Assembly: GCF_001641755.2 (NCBI RefSeq)
Contig: NZ_LRFG02000002.1
Coordinates: 434,001 to 498,000 of the forward strand
Reading direction: 5' to 3'
Origin: Microbulbifer flavimaris
Lineage (GTDB): Bacteria; Pseudomonadota; Gammaproteobacteria; Pseudomonadales; Cellvibrionaceae
Length of the DNA: 64,000 bases
Numbering within the stretch: the stretch's first letter is position 1; every line of letters starts with the position of its first letter. The notes beneath the pieces were generated by a model, which worked only from the letters and a program-made list of their open reading frames with translations, was not told the origin of the DNA and did not search any database. Position numbers and translations under genes: made by a program. Below are positions 43,492-51,113 of the stretch, in pieces.

Positions 43492-43908
43492 TTAACGTAG
43501 CTCATAAAGAATGTACGGACCTTCAGGACCGATACTTTCTTCTCTCGGCTGCCACCCTAACTTTTCATAGAAACGGCATGCTTGTGTATTTTCTTTAATA
43601 CACTTTAAAGACATAGGCAAACCAAATTCACATACAATCGCAGAAATTAGCGCTTTACCAATACCTTTTCTCTGATGCTTGGGTGACACAAATAAGTGAT
43701 GGAGAAAATTACTCTGCGCCCATACTGACACAAAGCCTGCCACTTCACCTCCTATGCGGGCAACCAGAATTTTCTCTCCCTATATAGCTTCTTGAAAAGC
43801 ACCCATGCAATAACTGCGACTAGGAAAGCTTCCATTTGCCTCTCTCGATAGATTGAATATATCCAGAATTTCGGGCAAATCTTTTGGTGAACTTGGCTCA
43901 ATCTTCAT
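43492..43908 (-). pseudogene. GNAT acetyltransferase gene with in-frame TAG at codon 43
   Basis: From ATG at 43906-43908 the frame reads MKIEPSSPKDLPEILDIFNL and on to FQEAI, then TAG (43780-43782), then continues without a shift as GEKILVARIGGEVAGFVSVW, followed by the acetyl-CoA motif HLFVSPKHQRKGIGKALI (R/Q-x-x-G-x-G/A) and YEKLGWQP. The protein would be a normal 138-residue GNAT enzyme apart from the one stop. The 83-residue downstream frame (from 43743) keeps the acetyl-CoA site but lacks the first strands and helices. Probably a fresh nonsense mutation; the substrate is unknown. Confidence 0.8.
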
Positions 43909-43912
43909 TTAT

Positions 43913-44033
43913 GCGTAACACCTGGATAAGGCGCGCCAAGCGGAGCGCCACTTTTGTGTTAATTTGTGAGCCCGGCGAGCAACACAAAAGTGAAGCAAAG
44001 CTTTGGGCGTCGTGCTTCATTCATTTGTTATAC
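43913..44033 (-). repeat. attC-like integron recombination site 3
   Basis: 121 bp. Minus strand: GTATAACAAATGAATGAAGC at the start, CACTTTTGTGTTGCTCGCC in the middle, CGCGCCTTATCCAGGTGTTA at the end (core GTTACGC). The central TTTTGTGTT / AACACAAAA stem is shared with the other sites. It lies between the lipoprotein gene stop (44046) and the acetyltransferase start (43908). Confidence 0.82.
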
Positions 44034-44045
44034 GTATGCCCCGTG

Positions 44046-44405
44046 CTAGAACCCGATCATTATTGAGGCACCAATGGCGGCCATGATTCCGCATATTAAA
44101 TATGCACTTCCGACGAGCAGAGCCGTTTTACCGCCACTAAATTCTCTAGACTCTAGCGCGGCAATTGAGTCTATACTTACCGAATCATCCGCACCGTATA
44201 TATGGGTTGGAGTGACTTCCGCAACTTTAAAGGATTTCCGCTCCCCTGAATCAAGTACAACCTTGATTCTATCTCCGACAGCGACCAGATCTTCCTTTAC
44301 TATTTTCTCTTGCAACTCAATAGAACCGAGCTCTACGGGCTGCAGCGATGTGCATCCGGACAGGAAAAACAAAACGGAAAAAACTACGACCACGCTGTAT
44401 CTCAT
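44046..44405 (-). CDS. Small lipoprotein with C-terminal membrane helix, cassette gene
   Basis: 119 residues. A lipobox (FFLSGCTS, Cys18) follows a hydrophobic signal. The mature part holds GDRIKVVLDSGERKSFKVAEVTPTHIYG, a small beta-rich segment, and ends in a hydrophobic helix (ALLVGSAYLICGIMAAIGASIMIGF). The family is not recognised. GGAGGAAG lies just before ATG at 44405. It is a single-gene cassette: a core-like GTTATGCC begins it and attC 3 follows its stop. Confidence 0.7.
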   Translation of the reverse strand: MRYSVVVVFSVLFFLSGCTSLQPVELGSIELQEKIVKEDLVAVGDRIKVVLDSGERKSFKVAEVTPTHIYGADDSVSIDSIAALESREFSGGKTALLVGSAYLICGIMAAIGASIMIGF

Positions 44406-44444
44406 ACTTCCTCCACTCTTGTTTTAAAATAAATAGGCATAACG

Positions 44445-46229
44445 AGCCTGTAGAAATACAGTTTTAGATCCTGATGATTCCACGGCCCTATTCTTGTTCA
44501 TAGTGATGGTTACGATTTAAGCACATTCGTTTTACATAATCACTCATTCGACGAGATCGTAGTGATGTTTCGCAAAGCGAGTGTGGATATCTCTGTGAAT
44601 CAGTGAATCGCCCCGTATCTCATCAATTTCTCGATGTTATGTATCAAACAGAACAGTCGCCATTGCCCCTGGACCTTCTCTTTTCCACGCAGGGAGAAGC
44701 GACTCAAGCGCTTATTAGTACCGATGTTCCCAAAGACGGGCTCGACCACCGACATACGATGACTATAAATTGTCTTGCCTTCGATACTGTCGACGCGCTT
44801 TTTCATCCAATCGGTCGCCGTCCGGCCATTAGTCCAGGTCGCCGACACCTGACGCCCATGTCCGTCACGGGTATCGGCTGAACTGGGATTGCGCATGCAC
44901 TGGTGTTTCAGGTGGCAGTGACGGCAGTCCGTTAGCCGTCCTTCGAAGAAGAGCTTGCGCTTGCCTTGTCTCACTCGCTCCTCTCTATAAAGAAGCAACT
45001 CTTTGCCCGCGGGGCAGACACAGGTCTTGTGACGCTTGTCGAACTTGAACTCGCTGGCGGGGATCACCTGCTTCACGCCAACCAGCGTGTCGCGGTGGCG
45101 CTTGCCGTACTTGTCTTTTTGCTTGGCGAAGGCTTTGTCCCGAGAGCGGAACTGATTGTCAGGAATATAGGCATTGATACCTGCGACTTTTAAATACTCG
45201 TTGTTAGCGTCATTGGAGAAGCCGGTGTCCGCAGTGACAATGACCTGCTCGGTGAGTATGTTGTCGTGAATGCCGGCCTTGCGGTAGTGGGAGCTGAGCC
45301 CATCGAGTATGGGTTTTAAAGTATGGTGTTCCTGGCCCTCGCCAAAGGCCTGGGCCTCGATAATGATCTGGTGCTTCTTGTCCACCGCCGCGACACCGTT
45401 GTAGCCCTGGATGGTGCCCTTGCTGGTGGTCATCTTCGCCGACTCATTGTCGGTGATGTTACTTTTGACTTCTTTCGGTTGCTTGCCTTGCCCCATCCTT
45501 GGGGCTGCCGTCTTTAGAAACTGATCAATCTTGTCGAAGTGTTTCTGCAGGGTTTCGGCGGCTTGTGCCAAGCGCTGCTTACGCTCTCGCTCGGCGGGCT
45601 TGCGGCCGTCAAGCTTCTTGTGCTCCTTCAGGCAGTGGCGGATTTTCTTGCGGATCTTTGTCCTCTTCTGCTCCAGCTCCCTGAAAGTACCCGAATGCTC
45701 CTTACTGGCATTCGAAGACATCTTGCAGCCGTCGATAGCAAAAAGCTCATTACCAAGCAGGCCTTGCTGATCACAGACCATCAATACCTGCTCAAAGATC
45801 GCCTCGATCGCATCGGGGTAGCTGCTGACGAAACTGGCAATACTGGTGAAGTGCGGCACCGAGTCACAGGACAACGCCTTGAAGATGATGTTGTGTTCGC
45901 ACTGCCACTGGATCTCTCGGCTGGAAGTGATGCCCTTCGAGTAGGCAAACAGGATGATCTTGAGCAAAATCGCCGGATCGTAGGCCGAGCGGCCGCCGGC
46001 ATCATTCTGGTACTTATCGTAGAAGGCGCAGAGATCGATATGGTTGTCGATCAGGTGGTGGAGAGTGAATTCGAAGGTGCCAGGCTGCAGCTGTTCCTCG
46101 AAATTAATCACAACCATGGCATCCTGGTTGTAGTTATACCGCTTGAAATTGGGCATGGCGGATATCCCTTTTTATGATCCGCCAATCCTATCAAAAGAGA
46201 CTGGTTTTACAGAGTTTTTCTACAGCCAG
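44445..46229 (-). mobile_element. IS1182-family insertion sequence with 4-bp target duplication in an attC site
   Basis: A 1785-bp element. Its ends are imperfect inverted repeats: AGCCTGTAGAAATACAGTTT on the left and, read inwards, CTGGCTGTAGAAAAACTCTG on the right. AACG flanks both sides (44441-44444 and 46230-46233). Removing the element and one AACG joins GGCATAACG to CCCAGCGCAGGCG, a sequence matching attC 2 at the same place (GTGTAACGCCCTGCGCAGGC), which confirms the insertion. It holds one transposase gene and is probably intact. Confidence 0.85.
44600..46156 (-). CDS. IS1182-family DDE transposase
   Basis: 518 residues, full length for the family. N-terminal region with LHHLIDNHIDLCAFYDKY, YDPAILLKIILFAYSKGITSSREI; DDE residues lie in LFAIDGCKMSSNAS, VTADTGFSNDANN and VVEPVFGNIGTNKRLSRFS. 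A zinc-ribbon-like piece (CVCPAGKELL, DCRHCHLKHQCMRNP) precedes the last catalytic region. The frame is uninterrupted from ATG at 46156 to the stop at 44600, so the enzyme may be active. Only one copy is in the window. Confidence 0.95.
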   Translation of the reverse strand: MPNFKRYNYNQDAMVVINFEEQLQPGTFEFTLHHLIDNHIDLCAFYDKYQNDAGGRSAYDPAILLKIILFAYSKGITSSREIQWQCEHNIIFKALSCDSVPHFTSIASFVSSYPDAIEAIFEQVLMVCDQQGLLGNELFAIDGCKMSSNASKEHSGTFRELEQKRTKIRKKIRHCLKEHKKLDGRKPAERERKQRLAQAAETLQKHFDKIDQFLKTAAPRMGQGKQPKEVKSNITDNESAKMTTSKGTIQGYNGVAAVDKKHQIIIEAQAFGEGQEHHTLKPILDGLSSHYRKAGIHDNILTEQVIVTADTGFSNDANNEYLKVAGINAYIPDNQFRSRDKAFAKQKDKYGKRHRDTLVGVKQVIPASEFKFDKRHKTCVCPAGKELLLYREERVRQGKRKLFFEGRLTDCRHCHLKHQCMRNPSSADTRDGHGRQVSATWTNGRTATDWMKKRVDSIEGKTIYSHRMSVVEPVFGNIGTNKRLSRFSLRGKEKVQGQWRLFCLIHNIEKLMRYGAIH

Positions 46230-46345
46230 AACGCCCAGCGCAGGCGCAGCCAGCGCGGAGCGCCTTTTGTGTTAATGTTTGAGCGACAGCGAGTAACACA
46301 AAAGGTGCGTAGCGTTGGCTGTCGCTCTGCCGCTGTTTGTTAACA
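46230..46345 (-). repeat. attC-like integron recombination site 4, core interrupted by IS
   Basis: 116 bp remain next to the IS. Minus strand: TGTTAACAAACAGCGGCAGA at the start, ACCTTTTGTGTTACTCGCTG in the middle and GCGCCTGCGCTGGGCGTT at the end, where the IS follows after GTT. Without the IS the core reads GTTATGC. The NYN gene stop codon (46340-46342) falls within the opening of the site. Confidence 0.82.
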
Positions 46346-46885
46346 CTGGTACTCTACGGACTCTCCGTTTAGCACCACTTTCTTCTCTTGGACCAGCTTA
46401 TTTACCTGGCCTTGTACAGCAACTTCATTGCCTTGCAGTTTCAAATGCGCTGCAATGTGATTCTTCAATGACGATACGGTTTTCGGTCGCTTTTCCTTCG
46501 GCGATTTAGTTAGTGAACTCAATAGCTTTTGAGTGGAAGCCGCTACCGTAACATGTTTAATGTGCTTGCAGGTTCTGCCATTTGATTTAAGGTGGGATAT
46601 CAACGGCGCAAAACCATTGTCATTAGTAATCACCTCAAATACGACCTCTTTAGCTGCTTCTCGATCGTACTTACCTAAATAATATGCCAAGTGGAAATCT
46701 AGATTATTTGCTTGAGTGGCTTTTATTTGAACGACAATGAGATTGATTGGGGAATCATACTTTGATGCACCAAAATCTAGCTTTGGTTGTTTCGCCCCAA
46801 GAAATACGATGACTCTCTCGTACTGCGAAAGATCGATTTTTTCCATACCACCGACATTTTCATAGTCGATAAATGCCCACTTCAT
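46340..46885 (-). CDS. NYN/PIN-like domain protein, first cassette gene
   Basis: 181 residues. Residues 1-115 form a NYN (PIN-like) nuclease-type domain: FIDYENVGG with Asp7 and Asn10, NNLDFHLAYYLGKYDREA with a second Asp, and VITNDNGFAPLISHLKSNGR with a third acidic residue, the pattern of a metal-binding RNase site. The C-terminal part (HIAAHLKLQGNEVAVQGQVNKLVQEKKV) looks like a small winged helix. RNA cleavage is plausible but unproven. GGAG lies before the ATG at 46885. It is the rightmost cassette gene. Confidence 0.82.
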   Translation of the reverse strand: MKWAFIDYENVGGMEKIDLSQYERVIVFLGAKQPKLDFGASKYDSPINLIVVQIKATQANNLDFHLAYYLGKYDREAAKEVVFEVITNDNGFAPLISHLKSNGRTCKHIKHVTVAASTQKLLSSLTKSPKEKRPKTVSSLKNHIAAHLKLQGNEVAVQGQVNKLVQEKKVVLNGESVEYQC

Positions 46886-47193
46886 TGTGGAACTCCTTGT
46901 TGTGTTAACAGTTTATTCAAAAGCCTGCGGCTTCATATCTCTTTCGCCGCTATTTCTATGCCCTACTGCCGGACCACATCAAAAACTTTCCTGATTTCAA
47001 GCAGTTAGGATTAGTCGATTTATTTTGCTAGAAATAACTAGACGCTGGCTTCATTTGGCTTGTTCATCACAGGTCCGCTGAGCATATTTCAACCACCTTA
47101 TAAGTCAATAACTTAAGGCTTTACGTGATAAATAGCAGACTCGGCTGTATATTTCGGCCGCATGCAGGGTGGAAGGCATGAGAAATTCAATAA
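46886..47193. other. Region between the cassette cluster and the parC terminator
   Basis: About 310 bases, AT-rich, without a supported gene. GTTAACA at 46903-46909 precedes the NYN gene and could be the outer core site of the array. To its right no attC-like palindrome is visible, so an attI relic or plain chromosome junction is possible. Left of 47194 nothing else stands out. Confidence 0.45.
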
Positions 47194-47223
47194 AAAAGCC
47201 CTGCCGACAAGGGCAGGGCTTTT
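47194..47223. terminator. Bidirectional intrinsic terminator after parC
   Basis: AAAAGCCCTGCC and GGCAGGGCTTTT form a perfect 12-bp stem around a 6-base loop. Read on the minus strand, after parC, the hairpin is followed by CTTTTTTATT, a good U tract; on the plus strand by CTTTTCG. It shields parC from the cassette cluster. Confidence 0.9.
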
Positions 47224-47279
47224 CGTTTCCACTCGGGAAGGTGGAGTTTTTTACGCCAACAAATCAAGTCACGGTGTCG

Positions 47280-49529
47280 CTACTTTTCCACCACCTCGAT
47301 GCGATCCACCTTCTGGAAGCCCCGCGGCAGTTTGTTGCCGCGTCGGCCGCGTTCGCCGATGTAGTGGTCGAGTTCAGAGATCTTGATCTTGGTGTGGCGC
47401 TTGCCGGCGTGAATGACCAGCTGGGCCTTGCCTTCCAGCACCGCGACACCGACGACGATCTCATCCCGGCTGGCGGCGCGGGCGGAGGGGATGTTGACGA
47501 TCTTGTTGCCCTTGCCCTTGGACAGCTCCGGCAGTTCCGATACCGGGAACACCAGCATGCGGCCCTCGCTGGTGACGGCGGCCAGTAATGCTTCATCCGG
47601 GTTTTCGATCTCCTGCGGCGGCAGCACACGGGCGTTCTTGGGCAGGGTCAGCATGGCCTTGCCCGCCTTGTTGCGGGACTGCAGGTCGCCGAGCTTGGCG
47701 ACAAAACCGTAACCGGCGTCAGAGGCCAGCAGTATGCGCTGGTCGTCCGCGCCCATCAGCAGCCCCTCGAAGGTGGCGCCGGAGGGCGGATTGATGCGGC
47801 CGCTCAGCGGGTCGCCCTGGCCGCGGGCCGAGGGCAGGGTGTGGGTGGCGATGGCGTAACTGCGGCCGGTGCTGTCCAGCAGCAGCGCCATCTGGTTACT
47901 CTTGCCGCGGGCGGCCAGCTTGAAGTGGTCGCCGGCCTTGTAGTTGAGTGAGGCGGGGTCGATCTCGTGGCCCTTGGCGGCGCGGATCCAGCCCTTGTCG
48001 GACAGCACCACGGTAATGGGGTCGGAAGACAGCAGGTCGGCGGCATCGAAGGCTTTGGCCTCGCCGCGCTCTACCAGCGGTGAGCGGCGCTCATCACCGA
48101 ATTCGTCGGCGGCCGCCAGCAGCTCTTTCTTGATGAGGGTCTTCAGGCGGCGGGCGCTGTCCAGGGTCTTGGTGAGCATGTCGCGCTCTTTTTCCAGTTC
48201 CGCCTGCTCGCCGCGAATCTTCATTTCCTCGAGGCGCGCCAACTGGCGCAGCTTGGTGTCGAGGATGTATTCCGCCTGGGTGTCGGTGAGTTCGAAACGC
48301 TCCATCAATGCCGCTTTGGGCTCGTCGTGGGTGCGGATGATCTCGATCACCTCGTCGATATTGAGGAAGGCGATCAACAAACCGGCCAGCAGGTGCAGGC
48401 GCTTCTCCACTTTGTCGAGGCGGAACTGCAGGCGGCGTCTTGTGGTGACGGTACGGAAGCTGAGCCATTCGCCCAGGATCTTGTCCAGGGATTTGACCTG
48501 CGGGCGGCCGTCGATACCGATCATGTTGAGGTTGATGCGGTAGCTCTTTTCCAGGTCGGTGGTGGCGAACAGGTGGTTCATGACCTGCTCCAGGTCCACG
48601 CGGTTGGACTTGGGCACGATGACCAGGCGCGTCGGGTTCTCGTGGTCCGATTCGTCGCGCAGGTCGGTGACCATGGGCAGTTTCTTCGCCTGCATCTGCG
48701 CGGCGATCTGCTCCAGCACCTTGGCACCACTGGCCTGGTACGGCAGCGCGGTGATGACGATATCGCCATCTTCCTTGCCCCATACTGCGCGCATCTTCAC
48801 TGAGCCGCGGCCGGTTTCGTAGACTTTCTGGATGTCGGCACGGGGCGTGATGATCTCCGCCTCGGTGGGCATGTCCGGGCCCTGGATGTACTCGCACAGC
48901 TCGGACACGGTGGCCTTGGGGTTTTCCAGCATATGCACGGTGGCATCGACCACTTCGCGCAGGTTATGCGGCGGAATGTCGGTGGCCATGCCTACCGCAA
49001 TACCGGTGGTGCCGTTCAGCAGGATGTTGGGTACCCGCGCCGGCAGTACTGCCGGCTCGTCCATGGTGCCGTCGAAGTTGGGCTGCCAGTCGACGGTGCC
49101 CTGTCCCAGCTCGGACAGCAGCACTTCGGAGTATTTGCCCATGCGCGACTCGGTGTAACGCATGGCGGCGAAGGATTTGGGATCGTCCGGGGAGCCCCAG
49201 TTGCCCTGGCCATCCACCAGCGGGTAGCGGTAGGAGAAGGGCTGCGCCATCAGCACCATGGCCTCGTACACGGCGCTGTCGCCGTGCGGGTGGTACTTAC
49301 CAATCACGTCGCCCACGGTGCGGGCGGACTTCTTGTACTTGGCGGTGTTCTTGAGGCCGAGCTCGCTCATGGCGTAGACGATGCGCCGCTGCACCGGTTT
49401 CAGGCCGTCGCCGATGTTCGGCAGGGCACGGTCGAGGATGACGTACATGGAGTAATCCAGGTAGGCCTTCTCGGTATATTCCTTCAGCGGCAGGCGCTCG
49501 GTCGCCTCATACACGGAGGGTTCGGTCAT
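47280..49529 (-). CDS. parC: DNA topoisomerase IV subunit A
   Basis: 749 residues, normal for ParC. The winged-helix part has [15 protein letters not shown]; the quinolone-determining positions equivalent to E. coli Ser80 and Glu84 are Ser85 and Glu89, i.e. wild type. The catalytic tyrosine is Tyr125 in [11 protein letters not shown] coiled coil around residues 420-470 and a beta-pinwheel C-terminal domain follow; the latter is of the shorter ParC type. With ParE it decatenates replicated chromosomes. parE is not in the window. Divergent from fetA. Confidence 0.97.
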   Translation of the reverse strand: MTEPSVYEATERLPLKEYTEKAYLDYSMYVILDRALPNIGDGLKPVQRRIVYAMSELGLKNTAKYKKSARTVGDVIGKYHPHGDSAVYEAMVLMAQPFSYRYPLVDGQGNWGSPDDPKSFAAMRYTESRMGKYSEVLLSELGQGTVDWQPNFDGTMDEPAVLPARVPNILLNGTTGIAVGMATDIPPHNLREVVDATVHMLENPKATVSELCEYIQGPDMPTEAEIITPRADIQKVYETGRGSVKMRAVWGKEDGDIVITALPYQASGAKVLEQIAAQMQAKKLPMVTDLRDESDHENPTRLVIVPKSNRVDLEQVMNHLFATTDLEKSYRINLNMIGIDGRPQVKSLDKILGEWLSFRTVTTRRRLQFRLDKVEKRLHLLAGLLIAFLNIDEVIEIIRTHDEPKAALMERFELTDTQAEYILDTKLRQLARLEEMKIRGEQAELEKERDMLTKTLDSARRLKTLIKKELLAAADEFGDERRSPLVERGEAKAFDAADLLSSDPITVVLSDKGWIRAAKGHEIDPASLNYKAGDHFKLAARGKSNQMALLLDSTGRSYAIATHTLPSARGQGDPLSGRINPPSGATFEGLLMGADDQRILLASDAGYGFVAKLGDLQSRNKAGKAMLTLPKNARVLPPQEIENPDEALLAAVTSEGRMLVFPVSELPELSKGKGNKIVNIPSARAASRDEIVVGVAVLEGKAQLVIHAGKRHTKIKISELDHYIGERGRRGNKLPRGFQKVDRIEVVEK

Positions 49530-49669
49530 ACTGCGTCCGTCTCGTTATTCTCTTCGGAAGAGGCGGATTATGGCGGCAAGCGGCGGGCGGTTCAAAGGGA
49601 TCACCGCGACATAACCCTCTGACAGCCAATATGCATTGGCCGTACAATCCTCGCAAAGATGGCTCGCAC

Positions 49670-50299
49670 ATGGGAAAGAAAGCCTTGGCAGCAGGCAAAC
49701 TGACACTCGACCGGATCAAGGCCGGCGACCTGGAACCGGTTTCCGAGACGATCGATCCGGGAGAGATTGTCTGTCTGTCCGGCCCCTCCGGCAGCGGCAA
49801 GAGCCGCCTGCTGCGCGCCGTCGCCGACCTGGATCCCCACGAGGGCAGTGTGAGTATTGCCGGCGAGTCCCAGCAGGATCTCCGCGGCCACCGCTGGCGG
49901 CGGGCGGTAACGATGGTGCCGGCGGAGAGCGCCTGGTGGTTCGATACGGTGGGCGAGCACCTGCCCGGCCCCATGACCGAGGCGCTGGATCAACTGGGTT
50001 TCAAGGCCGAGACTCTCGACTGGTCCATCGACCGCCTGTCATCCGGCGAGAAACAGCGCCTGGCCCTGGTGCGCGCCCTGGCCCATCAACCCCGTGCGCT
50101 GCTGCTGGACGAACCCACCGCTAACCTCGACCCCGATGCCACTCGCGAGACCGAACAGTGGTTGTGCAAGGTGATCCGCGAGCGCGCGCTGCCGACGCTT
50201 TGGGTCGCCCACGACCGCGAGCAGATCGCGCGGGTGGCCGACCGGCACCTGCATATCGAGGGCGATCGCCTTGTGAAAACCAGCGGGGATAAAGACTGA
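49670..50299 (+). CDS. fetA: ABC transporter ATPase, FetA-like (iron export)
   Basis: 209 residues. Walker A is GPSGSGKSRLL, signature is LSSGEKQRLALVRAL, Walker B is ALLLDEPTANLD and the H-loop is WVAHDREQ. It is short, as is E. coli FetA (YbbL). With FetB it is thought to export iron and helps against oxidative stress. ATG at 49670 is used; an earlier in-frame ATG at 49631 lacks a ribosome site. The stop overlaps the fetB start by one base (TGATGG), so the two are coupled. Confidence 0.88.
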   Translation: MGKKALAAGKLTLDRIKAGDLEPVSETIDPGEIVCLSGPSGSGKSRLLRAVADLDPHEGSVSIAGESQQDLRGHRWRRAVTMVPAESAWWFDTVGEHLPGPMTEALDQLGFKAETLDWSIDRLSSGEKQRLALVRALAHQPRALLLDEPTANLDPDATRETEQWLCKVIRERALPTLWVAHDREQIARVADRHLHIEGDRLVKTSGDKD

Positions 50300-51096
50300 T
50301 GGATGTGATCGAACTCAGCTGGTGGCAACTGGCGATGGCCGCGGCGCTGGTGCTGGCACTGGCCATTTGTGTTTACTGGGCACGACTCGGGGTTGGCAAT
50401 TCCCTGCTCCTGGCCGCAACGCGCACCGCCGTGCAGCTGACGCTGGTAGGCTTTGTGCTGGAGGCGCTGTTTGCCGTGGGCAAACCCCTGTGGATCGCGC
50501 TGATGGGTCTGGCCATGCTGTTGCTGGCTGGCCGGGAGGTAATGGCGCGGCAGAATTATCGCCTGCGCGGGGGCTGGGGCTTCGCCATCGGCACCGTGGC
50601 CATGTTCGTGTCCGCCTTCAGTGTCACGGTGCTGACCCTGATTGTCGTTATCGGGCCGACGCCCTGGTATTCGCCGCAGTACGCCATCCCGCTGCTGGGA
50701 ATGCTGCTGGGGAATACCATGACCGGCATCGCCCTGGCCCTGGACCGGCTCACCGAGAGCGTGCGGCGGGAGCGGCAGCAGGTGGAAGGGCGCCTGATGC
50801 TGGGACAGACCTGGCGCGAGGCCTGTGGCGAGCTGCGCCGGGATGCCATGCGCTCGGGGTTGATGCCCATCATCAACGCCATGGCAGCGGCGGGGATTGT
50901 GTCACTGCCGGGGATGATGACGGGCCAGATCCTCTCCGGCACCGCGCCGGCACTGGCAGTGAAGTACCAGATCCTGATCATGTTCACCATCGCCGCCGGC
51001 ACCGGTTTCGGTACCTTCCTGGCAGTCAGTGTCGCTTCGCGCCGGCTGTTCGACGGCTGTGAACGGCTGCGGCTGGACCGGCTGACAGCATCGTAA
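50299..51096 (+). CDS. fetB: FetB-like iron export permease (UPF0014)
   Basis: 265 residues with about seven membrane helices. UPF0014 signatures: GVGNSLLLAATRTAVQLTLVGFVLEALFAV, LLAGREVMARQNYRLRG, YAIPLLGMLLGNTMTGIALALDRL, and the coupling-helix region AMAAAGIVSLPGMMTGQILSGTAPALAVKYQILIMF. Pairs with the upstream ATPase as the E. coli FetAB exporter does. Confidence 0.92.
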   Translation: MDVIELSWWQLAMAAALVLALAICVYWARLGVGNSLLLAATRTAVQLTLVGFVLEALFAVGKPLWIALMGLAMLLLAGREVMARQNYRLRGGWGFAIGTVAMFVSAFSVTVLTLIVVIGPTPWYSPQYAIPLLGMLLGNTMTGIALALDRLTESVRRERQQVEGRLMLGQTWREACGELRRDAMRSGLMPIINAMAAAGIVSLPGMMTGQILSGTAPALAVKYQILIMFTIAAGTGFGTFLAVSVASRRLFDGCERLRLDRLTAS

Positions 51097-51113
51097 TCCC
51101 GCGCCGATCTGGA

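Larger units (their letters stand above)
42626..46909 (-). other. Integrase-less integron cassette cluster (CALIN)
   Basis: Four attC-like sites in one orientation (42626, 43369, 43913, 46230) each follow the end of a single promoter-poor gene on the minus strand: a NYN-domain protein, a lipoprotein, a broken acetyltransferase and a secreted helical protein. This is the layout of a sedentary integron array, but no IntI-like tyrosine recombinase is in the window. The right boundary near 46903-46909 (GTTAACA before the NYN gene) may be the first core site. An IS1182-family element interrupts the fourth attC. Confidence 0.78.

Noticed and set aside
47280..49529. GyrA rather than ParC
   Set aside because: Length of 749 residues, the short C-terminal domain and N-terminal [20 protein letters not shown] fit ParC; no GyrA-box was seen.
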